From the NCBI RefSeq assembly GCF_040954645.1, contig NC_092803.1, positions 68,792,427 through 68,856,426 of the forward strand: a DNA stretch of 64,000 nucleotides, in the 5' to 3' direction. This document shows positions 23,641 to 35,149 of this stretch, in pieces (the stretch's first letter is position 1; every line of letters starts with the position of its first letter). The notes below the pieces were generated by a model. The model saw nothing but the letters and a program-made list of their open reading frames with translations, did no database searches and was not told the origin of the DNA. The DNA is from Diabrotica undecimpunctata. Lineage: Eukaryota; Arthropoda; Insecta; Coleoptera; Chrysomelidae. The position numbers and the translations under genes were made by a program.

Positions 23641-24087
23641 TGTTATGCCTAGGGGCAGGGTTGATCACTATGTGTGTGTTTGTGTGAAGATTTATTTTCA
23701 ACTTTAATTTCATAATATTCAAATTTAATTTAAGTAATTATAACAAATTTACTTTTAGATCTAAATAGTTGGATATTCGTTGAATATATTCTATGATTGA
23801 TTATTCAATGTGTGACATGTGACTTATTTTAAATGGAACACCAAGTATATTAACCGTAATATTAAACCAAGTTTCCTCTTTTGAATAGTATCAGGATGTC
23901 CTATACCTAGGTGTCATATTTTTTGCGTAATTTACAATTGTTTAAATTCTTAATCGGTATGGGCGAGTACGTTATAGACCCATATTTTCTTTTGACGGAA
24001 ATCTCAATGGAATAAATTTGTTAAATTTCTTAAAATAAGGTTTTTGGATCCTTCTTGAAAACCTTCCACTTAACGTACGAACAAACA

Positions 24088-24330
24088 TGTGTCTCCAATC
24101 GGACGGAGCTCCTGCTCATTTTTCAAGTGATGTTAAGAAATAACTAAGAACTAGGTAGAGGCGGTCCATATGATTGCCACCCAGGTCACCAGGATTGACC
24201 AAGATGGATTTCTTTAAATGAGGTTACATTACAAATATTGTATATACTACACCCCCTACTACTCCAGATAATATGAAATTAATAATTTCGAACCCTTTTG
24301 CATCTATAACACCAGATGTGTTAATAATGT
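24088..24330 (+). pseudogene. Tc1/mariner-type transposase C-terminal remnant
   Basis: The plus strand reads LQSDGAPAHFSSDVKK, then after stops LPPRSPGLTKMDFFK and NIVYTTPPTTPDNMKL. These are the second Asp box (QQDGAPaH), the third catalytic box (WPPRSPDLtpmDFFLWG, here with SPG in place of SPD) and the tail of an insect IS630-Tc1-mariner transposase. Several stops make it inactive. Its place just inside the right inverted repeat suggests it is the element's own transposase. Confidence 0.75.
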
Positions 24331-24408
24331 AAATAATGTATGTAAAATTAAATGTAAATGTAAATTTGTTGTAATTGCTTAAATAAGTTTGAAATGAGAT
24401 TTTTAAAA

Positions 24409-24622
24409 CTTTACATTTTAAGCAACGTCGACATAACTCTGGACTTAGGTATAAGGAACCCTTATGAAACTATACCTTATTTTTTGCGGATAATCAGAAA
24501 ATGCAATAAAATACAGGGTGCCCCATAAGACAAAATATACCTTTGATACGCCGCAATTTATTGGGACACCCTGTATATTTCAAAATAGATTTAAAATATA
24601 GCGTTAGTGGTGACTCATCCTG
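24409..24622 (-). repeat. Right terminal inverted repeat of the 3.9-kb element
   Basis: This is the reverse complement of 20727-21020 with scattered changes. The outer tip reads GTGACTCATCCTG before the flanking TA. Confidence 0.8.
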
Positions 24623-24639
24623 TATAAAATTGTAAGACT

Positions 24640-25130
24640 GGCCCATCGAGTGATTGCTTCTTTATCTTGCACCTTTCTTTCCAAATTTTGGCGATCATTA
24701 TGGCAATTTTGACTTTGTTTACAGCTGCTTGAAATAGACCATCGGTCGTCATTTTGAACCAAGTTCTTAGGTTATGGTGCCATGTAATACGCGGTCTGCC
24801 CGGCCTTCTCTTACCAAGCACTCTCTCTTCAATAATGAACTGAAGTAATCCCTATTTCTCATTATATATCCATGACACTCTTAATTTTTTATCGTTATAA
24901 GCAGTTCTCGCTTTTCCCCATCTTACGGAGAACTTCAAAATTCGTCCCTCGATCAACCCATGAGATCCATAGTATTCGTCTGTAGCACCACATCTTAAAA
25001 GCCTCTAGCTTCTCTATAGGTGCCTCCGCTAGAGTCCCAGCCTGACTGGTCTCAACCGCTATTTGCATTAGTCCAAAAATATATAGCTCTCGACTTTTTC
25101 AATTTGTTTATTGTTTACTAAGGGCTGAGT
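24640..25130 (-). mobile_element. LINE 3' coding end
   Basis: The minus strand gives IEKLEAFKMWCYRRILWISW, then GKRRPGRPRITWHHNLRTWF and LFQAAVNKVKIAIMIAKIW. This is the post-RT end of an AP-endonuclease LINE (kLeafEmWcyRRmLkISW...GkRrpGRpr.tWL.NLR.W...LF.AA). It has internal stops, and its 3' edge abuts the Tc1/mariner element's right TA. Confidence 0.85.
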
Positions 25131-25169
25131 ATTTACTATTGGGTATTCGCTGACAATCATTCTTTTTTA

Positions 25170-25400
25170 TATTCTCAAAAGTTGTTGAGATTCCATCCAT
25201 CCTATGTCTGTACAGCCCAACTCGAGCCCTCGCCTTCCTCAGCAAACCTCTCTATTTATTATGGTCTGTAGCCACGATCGTCTGTGAAGGAGATTTCTGG
25301 CGTCCTCATCCACATCATCCTCCCATCGCTTTCTCGGTCTTTCAATAGGTCTCTTCCCCTCATTCTTCATCGATTCACTGCTTTTGATCAATTCATTTCT
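25170..25400 (-). mobile_element. Second LINE 3' fragment
   Basis: The minus strand reads GKRPIERPRKRWEDDVDEDA followed by RNLLHRRSWLQTII. This is the GkRprGRPrkRW.DdveeDl motif near the C-terminus of another LINE type. It lies upstream of the previous fragment on the same strand but comes from a different family. Confidence 0.7.
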
Positions 25401-26867
25401 AGTCATCATATATTTACTCTAAGCAGATTTAAATTAAAAACTGTATGAAAAATAATTAACAAAATATAAACATTAAATGACAAGTAAAAAATTAAAAGAA
25501 TATCTGTCACAGATTTGAATCGTAGCGATTGTCAAAATTTAATAAAAGTCATAAATGTCATCCGATTAATAGCAACATTGAATCATCTGTTTAAATTTTT
25601 AAATTTATTCCCGTTTTAAAATGATTTCATATAAATACAATTATTATTTTTAAACAAATTATTTAGTTTATATAATAATTAAATTTACTCTCAAATGATA
25701 TTTATTTATATTATATTATTAAATCTCGTCTGAATTTGAAAGATTTATCTTCAGTTAACAACGTATGCATTGTTAATAAGTTAACAGGTGGCGTTAGGAG
25801 TAAACATAATAATTGATTGAATTATTATGTTTAATCAAAATATAAAAAACAAATAAATAATAAAATTACTTTATTTAATTTTAAATATATTATTTAAATT
25901 TAAAAAATACAGGAAACGTAGTATGAAGTTCCGCTCTAGTCTACATTACCGCGTACTGTTCCACTCTTTTTTATATAACTTATTATTTTTAAACATCTTA
26001 TGTAGTTTATATAATAATTACATTTACTATCAAATGATATTTATTTATATTTTCCTAATTTCACATAAGCATAATTTCATATAAATACAACGTTGGATTT
26101 TTGCACGCAGTTCGACTTTTGTATTGAAGTGCGATAAAAAGTAGTAAAACATTTTCATATTTACACAGTCACAGCGGAAGAGTCCATTTGTGTTTCTTAG
26201 GAGGGAAATTTCAAAACTGACCATAATTTTTTATTTTGATTTTTAAAATGTTTCATAATTTTTTGTCCAGGAAACTTAAAAAAAATCTTATTAATGAATG
26301 CGATAAAGCATGTAAAAAGCTTAAAAAAGCTACATTATCAAAATCTGCTGCTGAATAGGATTTTGATTGAAAATTTATGAAATTTTAAAGAGAATAGTAA
26401 AAACAGCAGAATTTTGTTGATTAATATAAAGTTTCGCGGTAGTTTACAGTACCGCCTACGGAACCCTTTTTTTTTTCTGTACTAAACTTGTTTATATTAT
26501 AATTTTATTTTATTGAGAACATGAGATATATAAGTCAAAATGACTCTAAAATTTCGATGGGGAATTTATAAGCAGTTGGTTGCATTGTGATAACACATAA
26601 AATAAATGTCATTTATGACACGCAACGGACTTAAAGAAACTAATGTGTATCTTTTTGTTTATTTCTTAAAATATACATATGTATAACGAGTAGATAAAAA
26701 AATCTTTGGCTATTCAAGATTTAAAAACATTGAACAATTTATTATATTTATATTATATTTCTAAAGCTATTTTCTGTGACATTTTAATATTATTTACTAA
26801 TTAAATAATTATGTTTATATTTAAATGATGGATTCGACCGTTACTTGATGGCAATTGATTTAATCTA
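25401..26867. repeat. AT-rich spacer with diverged direct repeats
   Basis: No gene is seen. A segment of about 70 bases around 25651-25715 (TTTATATAATAATTA... CAAATGATATTTATTTATAT) recurs at about 25986-26055. A second motif (ACATTACCGCGTACTGTTCC at about 25945) has a diverged partner (ACAGTACCGCCTACGGAACC at about 26446). These could be copies of one unrecognised element. Confidence 0.5.
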
Positions 26868-27430
26868 ATAATAAAACACTGAAACCTTTTGTTTTCATCA
26901 CTTCTACAAAATTTATTATAATTTAATAGCACTGCAGCTGTTTCGGCAGAGTGCCTTTTTTGAGTGATCTATCTTTGGTATGCGTTTACACTTATAGTCT
27001 TCAACTGAATAAGTTGAGAAGGAGAGAACTGTTTGCCTTAAGTTGGTCATTCTGAATTATATCTGTATTTTTTAATTTGTTAGTTTTCATAGATTCTAAT
27101 AAGGATAGCTTTAAGCCTTTATTTTGACTGTGAAGGATTTGAAATTGATCATTAAAAGAATGATTATGATCTAAAAGGTGAAGTGCATCCGTAGAATCTG
27201 TTTTTATTTAATTGAAAACCTTTTTATGTTCTGCTATACGTTTTTTTTTTTTTTAAGTTTTACCAATCCGATACCTGACCAATGTAAGTTTTTGGCAGTT
27301 GCCACATTTAAGTTTGTATATACCACTGTGTAAGTGCTTTTTTTGCTCTTTTTGTTCTTAATATATTTGCTAAAGTTGTTATTTGTTTTGAAAGCTGGTG
27401 TTATTCCTTTCTTTTTTATAACGACCAAAC
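26868..27430 (-). mobile_element. Penelope-like element fragment, inverted copy
   Basis: The minus strand matches the 3' part of a Penelope-like element. It has KKGITPAFKTNNNFSKYIK (end of the RT region), then HSGIYKLKCGNCQK (the GIY part of a GIY-YIG endonuclease, in a shifted frame) and a tail with the text CACTCTGCCGAAACAGCTGC. It is the inverted counterpart of the plus-strand copy at 27440-29395. Frames are broken. Confidence 0.72.
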
Positions 27431-27439
27431 AATAAACAA

Positions 27440-27625
27440 AATTTTAAAACATTATAAGAAAACTCTGAAGTTAATATTTCCACCACTAGAGAAAAAACGC
27501 AGTACCATCTGCTCGATTAGATATGTAGGCAAGATATCAACAAAAATAGCCAAACACATAAAAAAGAAAGGAATAACACCAGCTTTCAGAATAAACAACA
27601 ACTTAAGGTTGATATGCACCTCCCA
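27440..27625 (+). mobile_element. Penelope-like RT C-terminal piece
   Basis: The plus strand reads ICSIRYVGKISTKIAKHIKK followed by KGITPAFRINNNLR. It resembles the thumb region of Penelope-type RT (lPYv.giS.ki...lkk). It probably belongs with the GIY-YIG part at 28955-29395. The 1.3 kb between is unrelated or deleted sequence. Confidence 0.6.
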
Positions 27626-28954
27626 AAAGACAAACTACACATTCAAAAAATTTGAAAAAATTGGAGATGGTATATGTGATTGCTTGAAGTATTTTTTAAA
27701 AATTTTGAGTAAACTTCATGTTTTCGTTTTCGAAAATAATCAAACAAACTGCTGTTTTCCAAGTATAAAGCGGGAAAACCAAGCATACAATTTTGTTATT
27801 TTCTTACCGCATAAAGGTATAATTCTAGGAAATACTATGAATTTAAAAAAAAAATTTAATTTACAGTTTTGCCGCAATAGGAAAAAATAATATGCTCTGG
27901 CTAATAATAAAGCTACCGGTAAGAAACGGGACAAAATTTTAATAACAACATATTATATAAAGCTGTAAAAGTGGAAAATAATTGCAATAAAACGTTGAAT
28001 ATTTTTTCTTAAACATATGAAAAATCTCGTTAAATAATAATAATTATATATCTTGAACCGCCGCCATAAATTTGTCTTGTAGAGAGGTAGCATTATCTGA
28101 AACATCGGTAATATTTATCATCGATCGATAGCATTACTTTCGACTTCGAAATGCTTCAAACGAAACGAAATACTAACAGGGTTCCCATATTAATTACTTT
28201 GTACAACACTTTCACAAATGACCACAAAATTTAATAAGAATGTTATCGGTTTGAATAATACGATCTTCACAAATATCGCCGCCGCAGTAGGTACATATTT
28301 CTTTGTCGATAACAGTGTTTAGATAACATGAATCATTTTTCAATAATATGTGTCGATGGAACCCCTATTTTTCTAATAACAATATGTTCTTGCAAAGGTA
28401 TAGGCATAACTTTGATTATTTGGTAAACCTACATTATAAGTCACAAAAAATTAAACAAAAATCGTTAAAAGATCTTTGTGAATATAATGTAATACATTCA
28501 CTGTATGAATACGATATATTATATTCCGTAGGACCTATTTCCATAAAATAAATCGAAAATTTGTTGAGCACGGCTGATTGACACAGCAGAGCAGTAAAAT
28601 ATTATACATAAAGATGTTCTAAAAGATATCTTCGCTTATTTGGTCTACTACTAATAAAGTTATCAGCATTAAATGGCAAAGTGATCTTGGTACGTGACTT
28701 TAACTATAAAGTTATATACATATTTGATAAAATTACTGTCTACACAATTCGGCAACTCAGCCAATGGATGCAAAACTGTAATTTATATTAGGGTTTGTAA
28801 ATATTACAGAGTCCTCATGTGAAAATTTACAATTAAGTTGAAAATTTAACCACAGCAGTAGAGCCATCTCTAGGATCAGAAACAAATTAATTGAGTGTGC
28901 AGATAAACTTTAAGCAAATGTATTAAGAACAACAAGAGTCAAAAGAAATAGCAC
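27626..28954. other. Spacer between Penelope pieces, no gene
   Basis: AT-rich with short frames only. The frame from 27609 starts inside the Penelope piece and runs on without known motifs. Nothing else is recognised. Confidence 0.4.
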
Positions 28955-29395
28955 TTACACAGTGGTGACTGCCCACAAACTTACATCGGTCAAACTGGTA
29001 AAACTTTTAACAAACGTATAACAGAACACATAAAGGGCTTTTAATAATAGAAACACAGATTCTACGTACGCACTTCACCTTCTAGACCATAATCATTCTT
29101 TTAATGACCAATTTCAGATTCTTCACATTCAAAATAAAGGCCTTCTTAAGCTGTCTTTATTAGAATCTATGAAAATTAACGAATTAAAAAATACAGACAT
29201 AATTCGAGTGGTCAACTTGAGATAAACAGTTCTCCCCTCCTTAACTTATTCAGTTGAAGACTATAAAGTGTAAACTCATACCAAAAATAGATCACTTAAG
29301 AATGACATTCTGCCGAAACAGCTGTAGTGATAATGAATTATAATAAATTTTGTGGAAGTATTGAAAATAAAAGTTTTCAGTGTTCTATTGTTTGA
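28955..29395 (+). mobile_element. Penelope-like GIY-YIG endonuclease end
   Basis: The plus strand reads GDCPQTYIGQTGKTFNKRIT (the YIG half of the GIY-YIG nuclease), EHIKGF, then TYALHLLDHNHSFNDQFQIL and LLKLSLLESMKINELKN. This is the standard Penelope C-terminal endonuclease with its conserved Glu-containing LLES. An in-frame stop follows KGF. A 3' tail with ATTCTGCCGAAACAGCTGTA is shared, inverted, with 26868-27430. Confidence 0.8.
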
Positions 29396-29699
29396 ATATT
29401 TGGCCATTTTACGGAAATTTGGTCTAGACTTCACTGAATAAATTTAAAAACAAAATAGTTATATCATATGTAAATAGAAAGAGAAGAAGACTATAACAAT
29501 TACGATGTAATATTTTTGTAATGTTTCTTATGCAGAGTGATATGATCCTAAATTTATTTTCTTTCGATATTTTTACATCTGATTTATATGTAAAGCAGAA
29601 TCTGTTTTCTTGTTGTCACTGGTATATTTCCTTTAATGAAATGATGAGATGAGTACAAGTAAGAAGAGAATGTATAATTGACTAATAATAAAAAAATGT

Positions 29700-30060
29700 A
29701 TAACGATTTTTTTTTGCAACGTACACAGCTGAAACGTAGACTCTCAAAAAAATATATGTAAAAGTAAGATCCAAATATGGATCTACAGAAGAATTCTACG
29801 TGTACGAGTATTCTGGACAAAACAGAGAACCAACCTGTCAATTCTGAAAGAGCTTAATATAAAAGACATTCTATTAATAAAGTAAATCGCGCATACCTAA
29901 ATTACTTCGACCACATAGCTAGGAGAATGGGGACTATGGAACTATTGGTAGTGGAAGGAAAGGTAGAAGTCAAAAGACCAAGAGGAAGATCTTCAACACG
30001 ATGGGCAGACCAAATGAAGACTGGTAGGAAAATTCCTACATGAAGACGTCCATCTGGCAT
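29700..30060 (+). mobile_element. LINE 3' fragment
   Basis: The plus strand has NRAYLNYFDHIARRMGTMEL followed by VEGKVEVKRPRGRSSTRWAD. It corresponds to the RAL.YfGHI.RR...eRL..eGKV.GkrprGRsptRW.Dqi end of a LINE. It is broken upstream by frame changes. Confidence 0.75.
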
Positions 30061-30139
30061 AGGTTCGCAGCCAAGCTAACATTATTTAGAGTTTCATTAA
30101 GTCCTAACAAGAACTCAAGGAAGGAAGAGTATAAAGATT

Positions 30140-30800
30140 AAGAGATAATAATTATGTGTAGATGATAGATGATGATAATAACAAAGAAAACAAATATACA
30201 AACTTACATTTGGGAGATGTACCGATAGAAAGGGTTGAAAAATACAAATACCTGGGTACCTGGATTTCAGAAAATAATGATCAAACAATAGAAATAAGGG
30301 CCAGAATAGAAATAGCCAGAAATGCGTATGTAAAAATGGAAACTATTCTCTATAAGATCTTAGATTAGAACTGAGAATAAGAGCTCTGATACGCTACGTG
30401 TTTTCGATACTGAAATATGGATTTGAAATCTGAACATTGAATCAAGAACACAAGCTACCTAGTCATTTAAAAATTTTTGTTACTGAAGGATGCTTAGAAT
30501 AGCATGGACACAGAAGAAAACAAACACGGAAGTATTGCGAGAAATGGACAAATAATAAATAAAATAAAAATATAGAAATTTGCAATAACTGAGACACTTA
30601 ATGAGAGGACAGCGATATGAACTAAGATTGATAATACAGCGAAATATACGAAGAGGAAGGAGAGTGTCATGGTTGAAAAATTTAAGGGACTAGTTTAAGT
30701 GAAGTTCAATAGAACTCTTCACCGCAGCGATAGATAGTGTAAAGCGAGTAAAGATAGTGATGATGATATCCAATCTCAGAAGAAGAAGAGGGTAGATAAT
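30140..30800 (+). mobile_element. LINE post-RT fragment
   Basis: The frame at 30162 has GDVPIERVEKYKYLGTWISE and IEIARNAYVKME, the region just after the RT palm (V..YKYLG..i). Broken text follows: RYVFSILKYGFE, RGRRVSWLKNLRDWF and LFTAAIDSVKRVK. It ends with the SNLRRRR-like wording and an A-rich stretch typical of these LINE 3' ends. It lies directly after another LINE end in the same orientation. Confidence 0.78.
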
Positions 30801-32734
30801 AAAAAATACGGCATATATCTCAGAAAAATCTCAAGAAAAATATGCCAACAGGAGAAAACGAGGATTATACGAAACAGCACATCCAGTTCTTGATCGTAGT
30901 GATTATTGTATAGTCAACAAGAAGGATCAGTGGGTATTTGTCTTAAACGTTTTCTGATGCAATTCGCTGGAATTTCATAATGTGGAATGTTTTATAAAGC
31001 TATCATTCCCATGTATCATTCTGTTAAGATTCATTACTTTAGACAAAAGACTTCTATCTATGTTCTTGTATCGTGTTTCCTATTTTGTTTATGCCTTTTT
31101 CTTCATGTTATGTACGGTAATTTTTTGAAAAAATTCTGTTTTCAGAAATATATTTTTACCACTCTGTATAAGTATCTGGTGTCAAAGTAGTAGTAGTAGC
31201 TGAATAATACGCAAAGGAGTGTGTAAAGTGTACAAAGGTTCGATATCTTTCTATTATTGTATTTTTGTAATGGCAAGACCAAACAAAGTCAATTGATGTA
31301 TTTTATATATTATTGTGATTTTGATTTTTATGTACATACTGTATTTGTAATTAGGCATGATTTTTAAATAAACATTCCAATTCATTTTGTTGTTAGTTCT
31401 GTTTATTATAATATTAATTAAAATACATAAAAAGAAAATAAATGGTTGATTTACTCTATTTGTGTGATCACGCCATATATCTCAGTATCCTCATGTTCTT
31501 TTGTCGGAGATTCATACCATACATGCATATAGATGGACATTCCAAATGGGCGATTTGGTCACATTATGCTTCAAAATACTCCTGTAGATGGCAACTGCAT
31601 AAACTCAAACTCATGGAGAACCATAAAACAGAAGAAGCATCGAGATTGGGCGACCTTGAAATTAGTGTACACTATTTTACCTGTTTATTTTGTTTATCGA
31701 TGAAAATTTCGAAAATAATTATTCGTATTAACATTATTGAAATATTAGTGCCAAGAAATTTTACACCAGTAGAACTTGCTTCGTACCGAGATGTATAACG
31801 GGTTAGCGTTGCGATAAAAAATTCAAAAGGGAAGTTAACGAAGTTAATACAAGCCTTTTTAAAGCACCAAAAGTAAGTGGAGAATATATTTTTATTCGAC
31901 TATTTTAAAATTTGCAATACTAAACGCAACTGAAAAAAATATGAGAGAGCGAATATTATATTATTAATTTTTTGCTTTATATAATTTATATCTTATTATG
32001 AAGCATCTCGAACAGAAAATGTTTTATTGACGCATTGATCAAATATCTTAAAGAAATGTGTATTTATAATTTCATATTAATTTTTATACGTAGGTATATT
32101 AATATTACTGTTTATTTTTAACTATAAATAATTGTAACGCTTCATTGTCTAATTGAGTAAAATGACATAATTTTTCAATTAACATCAATTTATGGTTTAT
32201 TTGTGATATATTTGTTCTTATTTCAGTCTTGGTATGAAACAATGTTAAGACAATATTATATTTATAGAATGTGTGCTATTTCAGCTCTATAAAAGAAAAT
32301 GTTTCGGATTTAACACGGAAATACTATGGTATTAATAAACTTTTATTAAGATTATGTCTGCTCGTTAGAGCCATTTAGAACAAGATCAAGATCAAGAATT
32401 GTTTTTTGATAGAAACACCTTAGGATTGTTTTGGACCTTCTCTGCAGTGATTGACTTTTAATAAATTATAAATTTTATTTATATTTTACAAGAAGATAGT
32501 TTTAATTATATTATTTGTAGATTTGTATACATTTAAATTAACAATTTGGATCACAATATTTTTATAAAAAAATTCAATTATTAAAAGTTAAAATAATACT
32601 ATATTTTCTACATAAACAATATGGTGCATGAGTAGGATTTGATCTTTAATTTTATAAAATGCAAAAATTGCATGACCACGACCACGCGGCATGTACATAA
32701 GAAAATAATAATATGTAAAGTTGCAATTTTGTTG
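30801..32734. other. Spacer, no gene
   Basis: AT-rich. The longest frame (31442-31798, 118 residues) has scattered His/Cys but no known domain and no splice context. I do not support a gene here. Confidence 0.4.
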
Positions 32735-33945
32735 CGGAAAGTAAGAACACTTCTCACAAAGGCGCAAAAACATCACCTACGCAGTGCAGTAGAAAGAACA
32801 ACATTACCGCGGTATCAAGGGGGAAGAGGACTTATGGATATAGGTGAGCAATTGGATAAACAAATTGCTAATTTAAGAACTTATTTTCAGGTACAGGCTG
32901 AGACATCTACTTTACATCGAGCAATTTGCGCAGTAGATGATACGACGCCGCTTAAACTGAGGGAACAAGAAATGCGCATAAACCACCTGACTAAACAAGA
33001 CAAAATGCGCACCTGGATGAGTAAACCTCTGCATGGGCGACATCTCAATGAGATCAGCCAAGAATATGTCGACAATACATCGTCGAACTATTGGTTGACA
33101 TCAGGAAAGATGTTTCCCGAGACTGAGGGTTTCCTACTTGCCATTCAGGATCAGGTTATTCCAACTAAAAAACCTGAAATATATTGTTAAAGATCCTCAA
33201 GCCCAAAATGACAAATGCCGATATGGATGCCAAGCCCAAGAAACCATCCAACATCTTACCGGTGGCTGCCAGGCATTTGTCGGTACTGATTATAAAGAAC
33301 GCCATGACTCAGTAGGAAAGATTATCCACCAAGAACTAGCTGACAAACTGGGACTTCTCCAAACCGACCATCTTCCTTATTATCAATACGTCCCTGATAG
33401 AATGCTTGAAAATGACAACTACAAGCTATACTGGGACCGCACTGTGCTTACAGACCAACCAGTGGCCCATAATAGACCCGATCTCATACTAGTTAATAAA
33501 ATTACTAGGCAAACAACACTTATTGATGTGGCGATACCCAACACCAATAATTTACGTGTTAAATACAACGAAAAGATCGCCAAGTACAGAGATCTAGAAA
33601 TACAAATCAGGAGACAATGGAGAATGGAAAGTACCCAGACGATACCCATTATTCTTTCTACCACTGGAGTCATCCCGAAGAGCCTCCTAGAAAACATAAA
33701 AAAGCTGGGTCTAAACGAACATCTATATAAGATTATGCAGAAAGCTGTGTTACTTTCGACGTCCAGATGCGTACGAAAATTTTTGGGAGATACACCGACA
33801 TACCAAGTCACCTAGGACTCGATAACATGGAAAGAGTCCCACCAGAGCTCAATCCTTTTGATACCGTAGGTATCTGGGATGAGTGAATTTTCCCCTTAGA
33901 GGGAGTGTGAGCCGTATGGCTAAATCTGGATAATAATAATAGCGT
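32735..33945 (+). mobile_element. R4/R2-type LINE 3' half with restriction-like endonuclease
   Basis: Two plus-strand frames (to 33190, then 33138-33815) join after one indel near 33165. The first has TLPRYQGGRGLMDI, the region after the RT. The second has CRYGCQAQETIQHLTGGC (a C-x3-C...H...C knuckle), RHDSVGKIIHQEL, then NRPDLILVNKITRQTTLIDV and AIPNTN, which fits the PD-(D/E)xK restriction-like endonuclease of R2/R4-type LINEs. A 3' UTR ends in GGATAATAATAATAGCG, a short TAA-repeat tail. The RT itself is missing. Such elements nick a chosen target and prime reverse transcription there. Confidence 0.82.
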
Positions 33946-34119
33946 TTATTGTCCAACAGAATCCATTTATAGGACAAAATACAATACTAAAATTAAATGA
34001 TATATTAATAATTCATAAGTACTAACTAAATAACACATTTTTCGAGTATTTTACCTTAACATAAAGAAACTACTCAATCACCTAGGTAGATCTCAGCCAT
34101 CCTAGTAAGCTGCTTTAAA

Positions 34120-34860
34120 CTGCCTATATTGGTACCTAGGCGTGGAGCGGTTCCATCTTGCAACACAATCTTAAGATGGATAAAGAATTTTAGAACACAC
34201 TGGCAGTGTCATGAAAAAAAGCAACAAGGTCCGAATAGAACAGTAAGAACTCCTGTAAACATACAGCGAGTGAGAGATGCCGTCGTCAGAAGCCCTACAC
34301 GGTCCGCCCGAAAATATGCAATTAAGCTAAATATTAATCGGGAATCGTTTAGAAAAATGTTGCATAAGGACCTAAAATTTCACCCTTTCAAATTGCAGAT
34401 TGTCCAGAAATTATTGGAAAGAGATGTTGAACAACACGAGGATTTCGAGAATGCAATTTCTTTTGGAGGATAACTTAGGTCACCATCTTCCAATGAGCGA
34501 GGAAGCTTATTTCTCCAGACCTGTCAATTTGTGATTTCATTCTATGGGGCTATTTAAATAATCGTGTATGTGCTACTAAGCCTTGTAATTTGATCAACTT
34601 GAAGAACGCAATTCGCCAAGAAATCCTGACTATTGTTCGAGCGATGTTAGAGCGTGTTATGTAGGATTTCATAAAGAGGATCGAAAACTACATCCAACGT
34701 GATGGTTACCATCTTGATAACATTATTTTCCATACTTAATTAGATTGTAAATGGCATAATATAAGCTTCATTTTGATGTTAATAAAATAGTATTTTCTTC
34801 CAAATTTCTTGTGTACCAAATCGTCCCTATTGCTGCCAATTGTCACCCTGTAAAACCAAC
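34120..34860 (+). mobile_element. Tc1/mariner-type transposon, internally deleted
   Basis: The frame at 34129-34473 has CNTILRWIKNFRTHWQC, NRTVRTPVNIQRVRDAVVRS and RESFRKMLHKDLKFHPFKLQ, the paired helix-turn-helix N-terminus of an insect Tc1/mariner transposase. From about 34519 another frame gives DLSICDFILWGYLNNRVCAT, the last catalytic region, ending near 34737. The DDE core between them is missing. A GTCACCCTG followed by TA near 34846 may be the right tip. No left tip was found. Confidence 0.75.
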
Positions 34861-35149
34861 AAGTTGTTTGTAGGTTATGTTTTTCAAAATTGCTGTTTGA
34901 CTTATTTGGCCTCGATCTTGTAGACAATAGTCTGTCTTTGGTTGAAAACACGGTTTGTTTAAAGGTAGCGTTTTTATCCTCGGAATATCAAATTCTGACT
35001 GTTTTGTGTTTTTTTTTTGTATTATTTGTTTATATATTGTATGTATGGTGTATAAATTGTATACTATACATCCGTGACTTCTTTTAATCCGCTATTGTTG
35101 GTATGTTCTTGTTGTTGTTGGCAATTAATTCGTTGTGGTTCACTTTTCT
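34861..35149. other. Spacer, no gene
   Basis: T-rich sequence with no feature that I recognise apart from chance frames. Confidence 0.35.

Larger units (their letters stand above)
20727..24622 (+). mobile_element. Tc1/mariner-type DNA transposon with long TIRs, nested insertions
   Basis: Inverted terminal repeats begin CAGGGTGAGTCACCATTAACG at the left and end CGTTAGTGGTGACTCATCCTG at the right. A TA lies just outside each (20725-20726 and 24623-24624), the standard mariner target duplication. Similarity between ends extends inward about 210-290 bases (to about 21020 on the left, from about 24409 on the right), including a shared CCAATAAATTGCGGCGTATC stretch. A transposase C-terminal remnant lies near the right end. 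The middle is filled by a Jockey copy and other sequence, so the present 3.9 kb exceeds the original size. It cannot move on its own. Confidence 0.82.

Noticed and set aside
31442..31798. A possible host exon of 118 residues
   Set aside because: No domain, no convincing splice partners and no compositional contrast with the AT-rich surroundings.
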